Assembly: GCF_036116635.1 (NCBI RefSeq)
Contig: NZ_CP107995.1
Span: 10,106,001 to 10,170,000 of the forward strand
Reading direction: 5' to 3'
DNA from: Amycolatopsis sp. NBC_00345
GTDB taxonomy: Bacteria; Actinomycetota; Actinomycetes; Mycobacteriales; Pseudonocardiaceae
DNA: 64,000 nucleotides
Below are positions 9,725-19,114 of this stretch, in pieces. Under the pieces are notes generated by a model, which was not told the origin of the DNA, searched no databases, and was given only the letters and a program-made list of their open reading frames with translations. The number at the start of each line of letters is the position of its first letter. Position 1 is the first letter of the stretch. Made by a program: the position numbers and the translations under genes.

Positions 9725-9887
9725 AGTGCCTCCTTCCCTCGTCGCCCGTGGTCCGCCGGCACCGGGCAGGAAAGAAGGTGCGGAACTGGTGGTGCTGTGC
9801 TGCGGGGGTGGGCTCAGCCCTTTCCGCGGACGGGACGCGGCCCTCACCGCGTCCCGCCAGCTTACCTCGGGGCCCGCCGCTCGCTGC

Positions 9888-10715
9888 TCAGGTCAGCAGG
9901 GCGGCGAGGGCGCGGTAGGACCGCGGGGTCCGGGCCAGCACCTGGACGCAGACGTGGTCGGCGCCCGCGTCGAGATGGGCCCGGATCCGGTCGGCGACCT
10001 GCTGTTCGCCGCGGAAGGCGACCAACGCGTCGACGAGCCGGTCGCTGCCGCCGCCGGACAGGTCGTCGTCGGTGAAGCCGAGCCGACGGAGGTTCGACCG
10101 GTGGTGCGGGGCGAGCTTCACGTACGTGCCAACGTGTTCCCGGGCCACCTCACGCGCCGTCTCGGTGTCGCCGTCCAGCACCACCGCCTGCTCGACCGCG
10201 AGGTACGCGCTCTGGCCGAGCTGTTCCCTGGCCAGCGCCGTGTGCTCCGGCGGGACGAAGTACGGGTGGGCCCCGTCGGCCTGCTCCGCCGCCAGGTCCA
10301 GTGCCTTCGGGCCGAGCGCCGCGAGCACCCGGCGCGGCCGCAGTGCCGGCGGCGGCAGTCCGGGCAGGTCGGCCTGGTCCATGCCGGCCAGGTATTCGCG
10401 TATCGCCGCGAGCGGCCGCTGGCCCGGGAAGTGCCCGCCCAGGCCGACGACGAACCGGCCGGGGTACGCCTCGCCGAGCGCCCGCGTCGCGGCCTCCGCC
10501 GTGATCGGCGCCCGTCGGTCGAACCGCGCGATCCCGGTCGCCACCGTCAGCTTCGACGTGGCCGCGAGGATCAGCGCGGCTTGCGTGAACGCGTCCCGCC
10601 CGCCGTATTCGCCGAACCAGAGCGCGTCGAAGCCCAGCTCCTCCACCTCGGCGGCGGTCTCGCGCAGGGCGCCGACCGGGACACCGTCGAAGAACTGCCA
10701 GATTCCCACGCTCAT
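9888..10715 (-). CDS. LLM-class F420-dependent oxidoreductase (copy 1)
   Basis: 275-residue bacterial luciferase-like (TIM barrel) protein. Signatures: GFDALWFGEYGGRDAFTQAALILAATSKLTVATGI, AYPGRFVVGLGGHF, and the C-terminal DAGADHVCVQVL. This subgroup uses F420H2 in mycobacteria and relatives; the window also carries cofC for F420 synthesis. Its ATG overlaps the stop of the upstream paralogue by four bases (10712-10715), so the two are translationally coupled and may work together. Substrate unknown. Confidence 0.87.
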   Translation of the reverse strand: MSVGIWQFFDGVPVGALRETAAEVEELGFDALWFGEYGGRDAFTQAALILAATSKLTVATGIARFDRRAPITAEAATRALGEAYPGRFVVGLGGHFPGQRPLAAIREYLAGMDQADLPGLPPPALRPRRVLAALGPKALDLAAEQADGAHPYFVPPEHTALAREQLGQSAYLAVEQAVVLDGDTETAREVAREHVGTYVKLAPHHRSNLRRLGFTDDDLSGGGSDRLVDALVAFRGEQQVADRIRAHLDAGADHVCVQVLARTPRSYRALAALLT

Positions 10716-11620
10716 CGCGTCACCTCGGCCAGTGCCGGGGCCAGCTCGGCCAGATCGTCCACAATGGATTCGAAGGAGCCGGCGGACGGGGTGACGAGCA
10801 CGTGGTCCGCGCCGGCGTCGAGGAGTTCGCCGAGCCGCTTCGCGATCGTCTTCGCGTTGCCCCAGATGAGGTAGTCGTCGACGAAGCGGTCGCTGGGGCC
10901 GTTGATGTCGGAGTCGGTGAAGCCGAGCCGTTTCCAGCCTGCGATGTACGCTTTCACGTTGTGTTCGTGTGAAAGCGCCACGCTGCGGCGGACGCTCGCC
11001 CTGGCTTCTTCGCGGCTGCCGAGCAGCACCGTCTGCTGCGGGATCAGCAGTTTGTCCGGCCCGAGGATTTCGCGGGCGTACGGCGTGTGCCCGACCGTCT
11101 GGGCGAACGGGTGCGCGCCGTCGGCGTGGTCGCGGGCCAGCGCCAGCATTTTGGGCCCGACAGCGGCCAGTACCCGGGGAAACGCCACCGGGGAAGGGTT
11201 CTCCGCCGCACTGGCGTCCATTTCGGACAGATAGTCCCGCAGCTGTTCCACCGGCCGGTATCGCTTGCCGAGCTTCGCCGTCTGGAACTCGTGCCCGGCG
11301 CCGATGCCGAGCACGAACCGGCCGGGGTATGCCTGCGCGAGCGTCGCCCCGCCCTTTTCGGCGGTCCGCCCCGCCCGCGACCACATGTTGGCGATGCCGG
11401 TGCCGAGTACGACGTCCGGCACCGAGGCGAGCAGGTCGCCGAAGTGTGCGAACACCTCGCGCGTGCCGGGTCCTTCACCGCTCCAGACCGAGCGGTAGCC
11501 GAGCGCGGCGAGCTGCCGGGTCGCCGCGCGTTCGACGTCCGGCGGTGGGGCCAGTGGCGCGCTCGGCAGCCACGCGCCGATCGCGCCGAGCCGGGCCCGG
11601 GTGTCTTCGAGCAGGGTCAT
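10712..11620 (-). CDS. LLM-class F420-dependent oxidoreductase (copy 2)
   Basis: 302 residues, paralogue of the downstream gene. Signatures: LGYRSVWSGEGPGTREVFAHFGDLLASVPDVVLGTGIANMW, AYPGRFVLGIGAGHEFQ, LDAGADHVLVTP. First gene of a two-gene operon. Divergent from a TetR regulator with 86 bp between them; this gap holds two copies of GAGGCTGCCTC, so the operon is likely repressed by that regulator. ATG at 11620, with GAGGGA upstream. Confidence 0.87.
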   Translation of the reverse strand: MTLLEDTRARLGAIGAWLPSAPLAPPPDVERAATRQLAALGYRSVWSGEGPGTREVFAHFGDLLASVPDVVLGTGIANMWSRAGRTAEKGGATLAQAYPGRFVLGIGAGHEFQTAKLGKRYRPVEQLRDYLSEMDASAAENPSPVAFPRVLAAVGPKMLALARDHADGAHPFAQTVGHTPYAREILGPDKLLIPQQTVLLGSREEARASVRRSVALSHEHNVKAYIAGWKRLGFTDSDINGPSDRFVDDYLIWGNAKTIAKRLGELLDAGADHVLVTPSAGSFESIVDDLAELAPALAEVTR

Positions 11621-11638
11621 CTCGTTCCCTCCAGTAAT

Positions 11639-11677
11639 CCGAGGCTGCCTCCGGTTAACATACGGAGGCTGCCTCCG
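11639..11677. promoter_or_regulatory. double TetR-type operator between LLM operon and tetR
   Basis: Two copies of the near-palindrome GAGGCTGCCTC, at 11641-11651 and 11665-11675, centre to centre 24 bp. The second is extended to CGGAGGCTGCCTCCG (11663-11677). They cover the divergent promoter region (GGTTAACATACGG between them). Spacing and symmetry fit two TetR dimers. Confidence 0.7.
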
Positions 11678-11706
11678 AATGTCTACCGGGTAGCATTGGC
11701 GGGGCG

Positions 11707-12270
11707 ATGACCGAAGTGAAGCCGATGCGCGCGGACGCCCGCCGTAACTACGAACGCCTCCTCGAGGAGGCGGAGCGTGCGTTCACCGAGCACGGCGTCG
11801 ACGCGTCGCTGGAAGACATCGCCCGCCGCGCCGGCGTTGGCATCGGCACGCTCTACCGGCACTTCCCGACCCGGGAAGCACTACTCGAGACGCTCCTGCG
11901 CGCCCGGTTCGACGTCCAGGCCGAGCGGGCGCGCGAACTGCTCACCCACGCCGAGCCGCTGACCGCCCTGCAGACCTGGCTGGCGGGGCTCGGCGACACC
12001 ACCGGCACCTTCCGCGGGTTGGTCGAACTGACCGCGGACGCGCTCAACGACGAGTCGTCGCGGCTGTACGCGTCCTGCCACGCTATGCGCGAGGCGGGTT
12101 CCCATCTAGTGGAACGTGCGAAGCAGGCAGGCGAGCTCCGCGCCGACGTCACGGCGAACGAGCTGCTTCTGTTGCTGCACGCGGCATCCTGGGCCGGTGC
12201 GCACCTGCCCGGCGACGGAGGCATGCAACGCCTCCTTGCTCTTGTTTTCGAGGGATTGCGGGCGAGTTAA
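11707..12270 (+). CDS. TetR/AcrR family transcriptional regulator
   Basis: 187 residues. N-terminal helix-turn-helix (ARRNYERLLEEAERAFTEHGVDASLEDIARRAGVGIGTLYRHFPTREALLE), C-terminal ligand-binding domain of the SbtR-like type (LTALQTWLAGLGDTTGTFRGL). Divergent from the LLM oxidoreductase pair and separated from it by a double operator, so it probably represses both itself and that operon in response to a small molecule. ATG start at 11707. Confidence 0.9.
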   Translation: MTEVKPMRADARRNYERLLEEAERAFTEHGVDASLEDIARRAGVGIGTLYRHFPTREALLETLLRARFDVQAERARELLTHAEPLTALQTWLAGLGDTTGTFRGLVELTADALNDESSRLYASCHAMREAGSHLVERAKQAGELRADVTANELLLLLHAASWAGAHLPGDGGMQRLLALVFEGLRAS

Positions 12271-12395
12271 CACCGGGAGAAGCCAGGGGCCGGTCCAGCG
12301 GGTTAAACTCCGCCTTGACCGGGGCACAATGACGTGCTGAGACCGTTGTCGACCCAGAGCATCCTGGAATGTGACCAGATAGTGGGAGCCGCATC

Positions 12396-13994
12396 GTGAC
12401 CAAGCCCAGCAAACCCGTCGTCCTCATCGCGGAGAAGCTCGCGCCTTCCGTGGTGAGTGTTTTCGGTGACGAGGTAGAGGTCCGGCATGTGGACGGCACG
12501 GACCGTCCCGCGCTGTTCGAGGCGGTGAAGAGTGCCGACGCGCTCCTGGTCCGATCCGCCACGAAGGTCGACGCCGAAGTGCTCGCCCACACCACGCAGC
12601 TGAAGGTCGTCGCGCGCGCGGGCGTGGGGCTGGACAACGTCGAGGTTCCCGCCGCCACCGAGCGTGGCGTGCTGGTGGTCAACGCGCCGACGTCCAACAT
12701 CGTCTCCGCCGCCGAGCACGCGGTCGCGCTGCTGCTCTCGGTCGCCCGGCGCGTGCCGGCCGCCGACCAGAGCCTGCGCGCGGGCGAGTGGAAGCGCAGC
12801 TCGTTCTCCGGCATCGAGCTGCAGGGCAAGACCGTCGGCGTGGTCGGCCTCGGCAAGATCGGCCAGCTGTTCTCCCAGCGCCTCGCCGCCTTCGACACCA
12901 AGCTCATCGCGTACGACCCGTACGTCTCGGCCGCGCGCGCCGCGCAGCTCGGCATCGAGCTCGTCACCCTCGACGAGCTGCTGGAGCGCGCCGACGCCAT
13001 CTCCATCCACCTGCCGAAGACGCCGGAGACCAAGGGCCTGATCGACGCCGAGGCGCTCAAGAAGACCAAGCCCGGCGTCATCATCGTCAACGCCGCGCGC
13101 GGCGGCCTGATCGTCGAGGAGGCGCTGGCCGACGCGATCCGCAGCGGCCACGTCGGCGGCGCGGGCATCGACGTGTTCGTCACCGAGCCGACCACGTCCA
13201 GCCCGCTGTTCGAGCTGCCGAACGTCGTGGTCACGCCGCACCTGGGCGCGTCCACCGCCGAAGCGCAGGACCGTGCGGGCACCGACGTCGCCCGCTCCGT
13301 GCTGCTCGCGCTGCGCGGCGACTTCGTGCCGGACGCGGTCAACGTTTCCGGTGGTGGTGCCGTCGGCGAGCACGTGCGCCCGTACCTGTCGCTGACGCAG
13401 AAGCTGGGCACCGTGCTCACCGCGCTGCGCCCGAAGGCGCCGACCTCGGTGACCGTCGTGGTCAAGGGCGAGCTGGGCAGCGAGGACACCTCCGTGCTGC
13501 AGCTCGCCGCGCTGCGCGGCGTGTTCGCCGGCGTGGTCGAGGACCAGGTCACCTTCGTCAACGCGCCGCGGCTGGCCGAGGAGCTGGGCGTGCAGGTCGA
13601 CCTCGTCACCGAGACCGAGAGCCCCAAGTTCCGTAGCCTGGTCACCGTTCGCGCGGTGCACGGCGACGGCACGACCCTGACTGTGTCCGGCTCGGTCACC
13701 GGCAAGGACGAGGTCGAGAAGCTCGTCGAGGTCAACGGCCGCCACTTCGACCTGCGCGCCGAGGGCCACGTGCTGCTGCTCGAATACCCGGACCGCCCCG
13801 GCATCATGGGCCGTGTCGGCACGCTGCTCGGCGAGGCCGGCATCAACATCGAGGCCGCGCAGATCAGCCAGACCACCGACGGCTCCGACGCCGTGATGCT
13901 GCTGCGCGTCGACCGGCATGTGGACAACAACGTGCTCCAGCCGATCGGCGCCGCCGTGGGCACGCACACGATCCGCGGGGTCGACTTCAACTAG
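12396..13994 (+). CDS. serA: D-3-phosphoglycerate dehydrogenase
   Basis: First step of serine synthesis: oxidises 3-phosphoglycerate with NAD+. 532-residue long form as in M. tuberculosis SerA1. Substrate/nucleotide domains with VGLGKIGQLFSQRLAAF, NAARGGLIVEEALADA and VVTPHLGASTAEAQ, then the intervening ASB domain and a C-terminal ACT domain (LLLEYPDRPGIMGRVGTLL ... GINIEAAQIS) that binds serine. GTG start at 12396 with GGGAG ahead. A TTGACC...TGAGAC pair with 17-bp spacing at 12315-12343 is a possible promoter. Followed by a strong terminator. Confidence 0.97.
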   Translation: MTKPSKPVVLIAEKLAPSVVSVFGDEVEVRHVDGTDRPALFEAVKSADALLVRSATKVDAEVLAHTTQLKVVARAGVGLDNVEVPAATERGVLVVNAPTSNIVSAAEHAVALLLSVARRVPAADQSLRAGEWKRSSFSGIELQGKTVGVVGLGKIGQLFSQRLAAFDTKLIAYDPYVSAARAAQLGIELVTLDELLERADAISIHLPKTPETKGLIDAEALKKTKPGVIIVNAARGGLIVEEALADAIRSGHVGGAGIDVFVTEPTTSSPLFELPNVVVTPHLGASTAEAQDRAGTDVARSVLLALRGDFVPDAVNVSGGGAVGEHVRPYLSLTQKLGTVLTALRPKAPTSVTVVVKGELGSEDTSVLQLAALRGVFAGVVEDQVTFVNAPRLAEELGVQVDLVTETESPKFRSLVTVRAVHGDGTTLTVSGSVTGKDEVEKLVEVNGRHFDLRAEGHVLLLEYPDRPGIMGRVGTLLGEAGINIEAAQISQTTDGSDAVMLLRVDRHVDNNVLQPIGAAVGTHTIRGVDFN

Positions 13995-14017
13995 ATTTCC
14001 ACTGGACACGACCACGT

Positions 14018-14062
14018 CGAAGGCCCCTTTTCCGCGCGCTGCGGGAAAGGGGCCTTCGTTTT
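14018..14062 (+). terminator. serA terminator
   Basis: Hairpin CGAAGGCCCCTTT (14018-14030) with AAAGGGGCCTTCG (14046-14058), inner pairing CCGC/GCGG, followed by TTTT. Strong intrinsic terminator; near-symmetric, so it may work in both directions. Confidence 0.85.
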
Positions 14063-14137
14063 CGCCGGTACGGGCAGACCGGCAACATTCGCATAACAGA
14101 GGCTATTCGGCACGAAAGTAGGTCTTTCGGGCGGATA

Positions 14138-14263
14138 GGTTCTGTGCCGCGAGGCAGAACCACGCGCCGTGAGAGCACGGCGCGGCGCCGGGCGCTCACC
14201 TGTCGGGGGTGATCGGGGAGCGGCAGGCAGGTTCACGATCCAGGCCTCGGGTTAAGGGGTTGG
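14138..14263 (+). promoter_or_regulatory. structured 5' leader of the subtilase gene
   Basis: Two adjacent strong hairpins: GGTTCTGTGCC (14138-14148) with GGCAGAACC (14153-14161), and a perfect GCGCCGTG-AGAG-CACGGCGC (14164-14183). A GGGGGTGATCGGGGAGC segment follows. The arrangement is reminiscent of structured actinobacterial leaders in front of secreted hydrolases, but I cannot match a known riboswitch class with confidence. Confidence 0.35.
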
Positions 14264-17200
14264 GTGTTCATGAGTAGATCCCGCTTACCTGGCTGGACGG
14301 CCCGGTCCACGGCCGTGGTGTCCGCCGTGGTGCTCGCGGCCGCCGTCGCCGGTGTGCCGGTCGCGTCGGCGCAGGGGGCGCCGCTCGCGGAGCCGGTCGT
14401 GCCCGCGAAGGTCGACGCTTCCGGGTTGCAGGGCAAGCTCTCGCCGCGGCTGAGCGCCGCGCAGGGCAAGATCACGGCGTTCGTGGAGCTGGCCAAGAAG
14501 CCGGCCGTCGACGCGTTCACCGCTGAGCAGAACAAGGGCGCTGGCAAGGAGAAGGCCAAGCAGGCCGCGCGCGCCGCGAAGGCCGACACTGCCGCCGCGG
14601 TCACCTCCGTGCTCGGGCAGCTCAAGGCCTCGGACTCGGCCGCGAAGCTCGTCACGCAGACGTCGAACGCTGTCGCGGGTGCCGTCGTCACGGCGGACGC
14701 GGCGAAGATCCGTGAACTCGCGAAGCGCGCCGACGTCGTCTCCGTGCGCACCGTCGTGCCGAAGTCGCGTACGAACGCCAGCGCCGAGCAGCTGACGAAC
14801 ACGCTCGCCTCCTGGCAGCAGACCGGGAAGTACGGCGACAACATCCGCGTCGGCGTGATCGACGACGGCATCGACTACACCCACGCCGACTTCGGCGGCC
14901 CCGGCACCCCCGAGGCGTACAAGGCGGTCGACCCGACCAAGGCGTCGCCGCTGTTCCCGAGCGCCAAGGTGGTCGGCGGCACCGACCTGGTCGGCGACGA
15001 CTACGACTCCAACGGCGAGACCGGGTCCCCGACCCCGAAGCCGGACCCCAACCCGCTGGCCTGCGGTGAGCACGGCACGCACGTGGCCGGCACCGTCGCC
15101 GGCTTCGGCGTGAACGCCGACGGCAGCACCTTCACCGGCGACTACAAGAAGCTGGACAAGAAGAAGCTCGAAGCGCTGAAGATCGGCCCGGGCACCGCGC
15201 CCAAGGCGCTGCTGTACGCCATCAAGGTGTTCGGCTGCGCGGGCTCCACGAACGTCACCTCGCAGGCTCTCGACTGGGCCCTCGACCCGGACGGCGACGG
15301 CGACTTCACCGACCACCTCGACGTCGTCAACCTGTCGCTGGGCAGCGACTTCGGCGCGCCGGACGACCCGGACTCGCTGTTCGTCCGCAAGCTCGCGCAG
15401 AACAACGTGCTCCCGGTGTTCGCGGCGGGCAACGGCGGCGACCTCAACGACATCGCGGGCTCGCCGGGCGCCACCCCGGAGGCGCTGACCGTGGCCAGCA
15501 GCCGCGACGCGGGTGTGCTGCGAGACGCCGTCGAGGTCACCGCGCCGACCAAGGGCCAGCAGCCGGGCCAGTACAGCCAGGACTACGCGGCTTACGACAC
15601 GCTCGACCTGACCGCCCCCGTCGTCGCCCTCTCCGCGGCGAACAACGCAGGCTGCCTGCCGTACTCGGCCGAGGACAAGGCCAAGGCCGCGGGCAAGATC
15701 GTCTGGCTCGAATGGGACGACAACGACTCCAGCCGCGCCTGCGGTTCCGCCGCGCGCGCCAACAACGCGCAGGCGGCCGGGGCGAAGGCGGCTCTGGTGT
15801 CGTCGACACTGGAGCAGTTCTCCGCCGGGCTCGCCGGCAACGCGGCCGTGCCGATGTTCCAGCTCACCGGCAAGGCCACCGCGGCGCAGCGGCCGGCCTT
15901 GACCGCAGGCACGCTGACCGTGCGGTTCTTCGGCGCCGGCCGGACGACGCTGCAGACCTACGACCAGTCCATCGTGGACAGTCCCAGCTCGTTCACCTCG
16001 CGCGGCGGCCGCGGGCCGGCGCTCAAGCCGGACGTCTCGGCCCCCGGTGACACGATCACGTCGGCGTTCCGCGGCAGCGGCAACGGCCGGGCCGTCCTCT
16101 CCGGGACGTCCATGGCCGCGCCGCACACCTCGGGCATCACGGCGCTGATCCGCCAGGCGCACCCGGACTGGTCGGTCGAGGAGGTCAAGGCCGCGGTGAT
16201 CGACACCGCCGGGCACGACCTGAGCGACGGGGCCGGTCACACCTACGCGCCGCAGCGCGTCGGCGCCGGCCGGATCGACACGCTGGCCGCGCTGGACAAC
16301 CAGGTGCTCGCCTATGTTCAGGACGACCCGGGCGCGGTGAGCGTCAACTTCGGCACCGTCGAGGCCGGCGGACCGGTCACGCTGACGAAGACGATCAAGG
16401 TCGTCAACAAGGGCGTCACGCCGGCCGAGTACTCGGTGGCGTACGAGGCGGTCAACAGCCTGCCCGGTGTCGAGTACACGGTGGACAAGAGCTCGGTGAA
16501 GCTGAGCCCGCGCGGCGTCGCGACGGTGAAGGTGACGTTCAAGGTCGCCGATCCCAAGAAGCTGCTCAAGGTGATCGACCCGACTATGCAGACCACGCAG
16601 GCCGGGCTCGCCCGCCAGTTCGTCGCCGACGCCTCGGGCCGCGTCGCCTTCACCCCGAAGAACGGGGCGACGGTGCCGCTGCGCGTGGCCGTCTACGCGG
16701 CGCCGAAGCCGGTCTCGGCCATCACCACGCCCGCCGGCGTGCGGTTCGGCGCCGGGCAGGACCAGGCCGTGCTGAACCTCGGTGGCAAGGGGGTGGACCA
16801 GGGCAGCGGCGCCCAGCGGTACCGCTCGCTGGTCAGCGTCCTGGAGCTGCAGGCCGAGTCGCCGCAGCTGCCGGAGTGCGAAGGGGGCGTGACGTCCGAC
16901 TGCACGCTCAACCGCACCGCGAAGGGCGGCGACCTGCGTTACGTCGGCGCGGCCTCGACCGCCCCGCTCGCCAAGGCGCAGGGTGATCCGGAGAACGCCG
17001 TGCTCGCGTTCGGCCTCACCACCTGGAGCGACTGGGCGAACCTGGGCAGCAACACCGTGCCGTTCGTCGACATCGACACCACCGGCGACGGGAAGCCGGA
17101 CTTCGAGACCTTCGTCACCAAGGCGACGGCCACCGACGTCCTGCTGGTGAACACCGTGTCGCTCACGAAGCCCGGGTTCCCGAGCGTCGACCTGCAGGCG

Positions 17201-17611
17201 ATCAACGGCCAGCTCGGCGACGTCGACACCAACGTCTTCGATTCGAACGTGATGGTCCTGCCGGTCAGCATCGCCGCGCTGGGCATCGACCCGAACGAGG
17301 CGTCGCACCGGATCAGCTACACCGTGGGCACCAGCGGCTACTACGTCGCGCCGGGCACCACGAACGGGTTGATCGACTACGTCGGCACGCCGATTTCGTT
17401 CGACGCGCTCGCGCCGGCGTACTCGGTCCAGGGCGGCGGCGACGCGGCGCTGGGCTACGTCGCCAAGCCGGGCACCGCGCTCGTGGTGAACCGCAACGCG
17501 GCAGCCGTCGCCGAGGACAAGGCGAAGGGCCTGCTGGCGATCGAGCACCACAACGCGGCGGGCTCGCGCGCCGCCGTCGTGCGGATCGAGACGGGAGTGC
17601 CGCGGGCGTAA
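14264..17611 (+). CDS. secreted S8 family serine peptidase (subtilase)
   Basis: 1,115-residue secreted protease. Sec signal peptide at about 1-37 (hydrophobic STAVVSAVVLAAAVAGVPV, cleavage near ASAQG). I9-type propeptide to about residue 170, then the catalytic domain: Asp200 in VIDDGIDYTHADFGG, His in GEHGTHVAGTVAG (~270), Ser in SGTSMAAPHTSG (~616), with a PA-like insert between His and Ser. A DPDGDGDF loop could bind calcium. The long C-terminal region has Ig-like/Fn3-like strands and no membrane anchor or LPXTG signal. GTG at 14264 is closer to AAGGGG than the ATG at 14270; either is possible. Single-gene unit between two strong terminators. Confidence 0.93.
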   Translation: MFMSRSRLPGWTARSTAVVSAVVLAAAVAGVPVASAQGAPLAEPVVPAKVDASGLQGKLSPRLSAAQGKITAFVELAKKPAVDAFTAEQNKGAGKEKAKQAARAAKADTAAAVTSVLGQLKASDSAAKLVTQTSNAVAGAVVTADAAKIRELAKRADVVSVRTVVPKSRTNASAEQLTNTLASWQQTGKYGDNIRVGVIDDGIDYTHADFGGPGTPEAYKAVDPTKASPLFPSAKVVGGTDLVGDDYDSNGETGSPTPKPDPNPLACGEHGTHVAGTVAGFGVNADGSTFTGDYKKLDKKKLEALKIGPGTAPKALLYAIKVFGCAGSTNVTSQALDWALDPDGDGDFTDHLDVVNLSLGSDFGAPDDPDSLFVRKLAQNNVLPVFAAGNGGDLNDIAGSPGATPEALTVASSRDAGVLRDAVEVTAPTKGQQPGQYSQDYAAYDTLDLTAPVVALSAANNAGCLPYSAEDKAKAAGKIVWLEWDDNDSSRACGSAARANNAQAAGAKAALVSSTLEQFSAGLAGNAAVPMFQLTGKATAAQRPALTAGTLTVRFFGAGRTTLQTYDQSIVDSPSSFTSRGGRGPALKPDVSAPGDTITSAFRGSGNGRAVLSGTSMAAPHTSGITALIRQAHPDWSVEEVKAAVIDTAGHDLSDGAGHTYAPQRVGAGRIDTLAALDNQVLAYVQDDPGAVSVNFGTVEAGGPVTLTKTIKVVNKGVTPAEYSVAYEAVNSLPGVEYTVDKSSVKLSPRGVATVKVTFKVADPKKLLKVIDPTMQTTQAGLARQFVADASGRVAFTPKNGATVPLRVAVYAAPKPVSAITTPAGVRFGAGQDQAVLNLGGKGVDQGSGAQRYRSLVSVLELQAESPQLPECEGGVTSDCTLNRTAKGGDLRYVGAASTAPLAKAQGDPENAVLAFGLTTWSDWANLGSNTVPFVDIDTTGDGKPDFETFVTKATATDVLLVNTVSLTKPGFPSVDLQAINGQLGDVDTNVFDSNVMVLPVSIAALGIDPNEASHRISYTVGTSGYYVAPGTTNGLIDYVGTPISFDALAPAYSVQGGGDAALGYVAKPGTALVVNRNAAAVAEDKAKGLLAIEHHNAAGSRAAVVRIETGVPRA

Positions 17612-17701
17612 CACCCTCGGCGTCACCCGGCCAGGCAAGGCGAGGTGATCCTCCGATCGGGTAGCGATCGGCGGAACGGTCACCGTCGCCGATTGACGGG
17701 A

Positions 17702-17744
17702 AAAGGGGGCTTTCCGGGCCTTGACGGCTCGGGAGGCCCCCTTT
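17702..17744 (+). terminator. subtilase terminator
   Basis: AAAGGGGGC at 17702-17710 pairs with GCCCCCTTT at 17736-17744, and the interior can pair partly. No long T-run, but the position 90 bp after the subtilase stop fits a terminator. Confidence 0.7.
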
Positions 17745-17904
17745 GTCATTCACCCGTTCAGGTGTCTCACCCTGCGGGAGGATGCGGCATAAGGGTGGTG
17801 CGGCTACGGCCTCTTGTCTACGGCCGGTAACCTTCCGCTGCTGGCGTTTTCTTGCGGATGGGCCATCGGAGCGTTCGGGTGGCCTGGTCTACGGAGGTGT
17901 GTGG

Positions 17905-18942
17905 ATGCGGCTCGCGGTGATCCCAGGTGACGGGATCGGGCCCGAGGTGGTCTCCGAGGCGCTCAAGGTGCTCGGTGAAGTAGCACCAGCGGCGGAGATC
18001 ACGAACTACGACCTCGGCGCCGCCCGGTGGCACTCGACCGGGGAGCTGCTCCCCGAGTCGGTGCTGGGCGAGTTGCGTCAGCACGACGCGATCCTGCTCG
18101 GCGCGGTCGGCGACCCGTCGGTGCCGAGCGGAATCCTGGAGCGCGGGCTGCTGCTGCGGCTGCGCTTCGAGCTCGACCACCACGTGAACCTGCGCCCGGC
18201 GCGGCTTTACCCCGGCGTCCGCGGCCCACTGGCCGACGCCGGCGAGGTCGACATGATCATGGTGCGTGAAGGGACCGAAGGCCCGTACGCGGGCAACGGC
18301 GGTCTGCTGCGCAAGGACACCGAGCACGAGATCGCCACCGAGGTCAGCGTCAACACGGCCTTCGGCGTGCGGCGCGTGGTGGCCGACGCGTTCAACCGCG
18401 CCGAGGACCGGCCGCGCAAGCACCTCACGCTGGTGCACAAGACCAACGTGCTGGAGCACGCCGGTTCGCTGTGGTCGCGGATCGTCGAAGAGGTGTCGCT
18501 GGAACACCCGGACGTGACGGTGGCCTACTCCCACGTGGACGCGGCGACGATCCACCTGGTCACCGACCCGTCGCGGTTCGACGTGATCGTCACCGACAAC
18601 CTGTTCGGCGACATCCTCACGGACCTGGCGGCCGCGGTGACCGGCGGCATCGGCCTCGCGGCCAGCGGCAACCTGGACATCACGCGCCGCAACCCGAGCA
18701 TGTTCGAGCCGGTGCACGGCAGTGCCCCGGACATCGCGGGCCAGGGCCTCGCGGACCCGACGGCCGCCGTGCTGTCGGTCTCGCTGCTGCTCGACCACCT
18801 CGGCCAGAAGGAGGCGGCGCGCCGTATCGAGGCGTCGGTCGCCTTCGATCTGGCCACCCGCGACCAGGCCTCGCCCGGCGCCACCCAGGCGATCGGCGAC
18901 CGTCTGGCGGCGCTGGTGTCGTCGAACGTGCGTACGGGCTGA
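17905..18942 (+). CDS. leuB: 3-isopropylmalate dehydrogenase
   Basis: Third step of leucine synthesis: NAD+-dependent oxidative decarboxylation of 3-isopropylmalate. It can also act on the methylmalate of the citramalate route, which fits the cimA gene nearby. 345 residues. Signatures: IPGDGIGPEVV, RPARLYPG, VREGTEGPYAG, VTDNLFGDILTDLAAAVTGG and FEPVHGSAPDIAGQGLADP. ATG at 17905 with GGAGG nine bases upstream; the reading frame is open further upstream but not conserved. A short GTG ORF before it (17795-17830) may be a leader peptide. leuCD lies 20 kb away behind its own regulator. Confidence 0.96.
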   Translation: MRLAVIPGDGIGPEVVSEALKVLGEVAPAAEITNYDLGAARWHSTGELLPESVLGELRQHDAILLGAVGDPSVPSGILERGLLLRLRFELDHHVNLRPARLYPGVRGPLADAGEVDMIMVREGTEGPYAGNGGLLRKDTEHEIATEVSVNTAFGVRRVVADAFNRAEDRPRKHLTLVHKTNVLEHAGSLWSRIVEEVSLEHPDVTVAYSHVDAATIHLVTDPSRFDVIVTDNLFGDILTDLAAAVTGGIGLAASGNLDITRRNPSMFEPVHGSAPDIAGQGLADPTAAVLSVSLLLDHLGQKEAARRIEASVAFDLATRDQASPGATQAIGDRLAALVSSNVRTG

Positions 18943-19114
18943 GTTCCTGTACGTGGGAGCGTGCTTGTCGTAGGCGCTCGGCGTGAGCAGGCGCTTGTCG
19001 TAGGTGCTTGTGGTGCGAAGTGGCTGCTGCCCGGTGCGTAACGCGTGCTGGGCAGCAGTTGTGGTTCGGCACGCAGAGCGCTGGGCAGGCGCTGTCGTAA
19101 CTAGTCGTTGTAGC

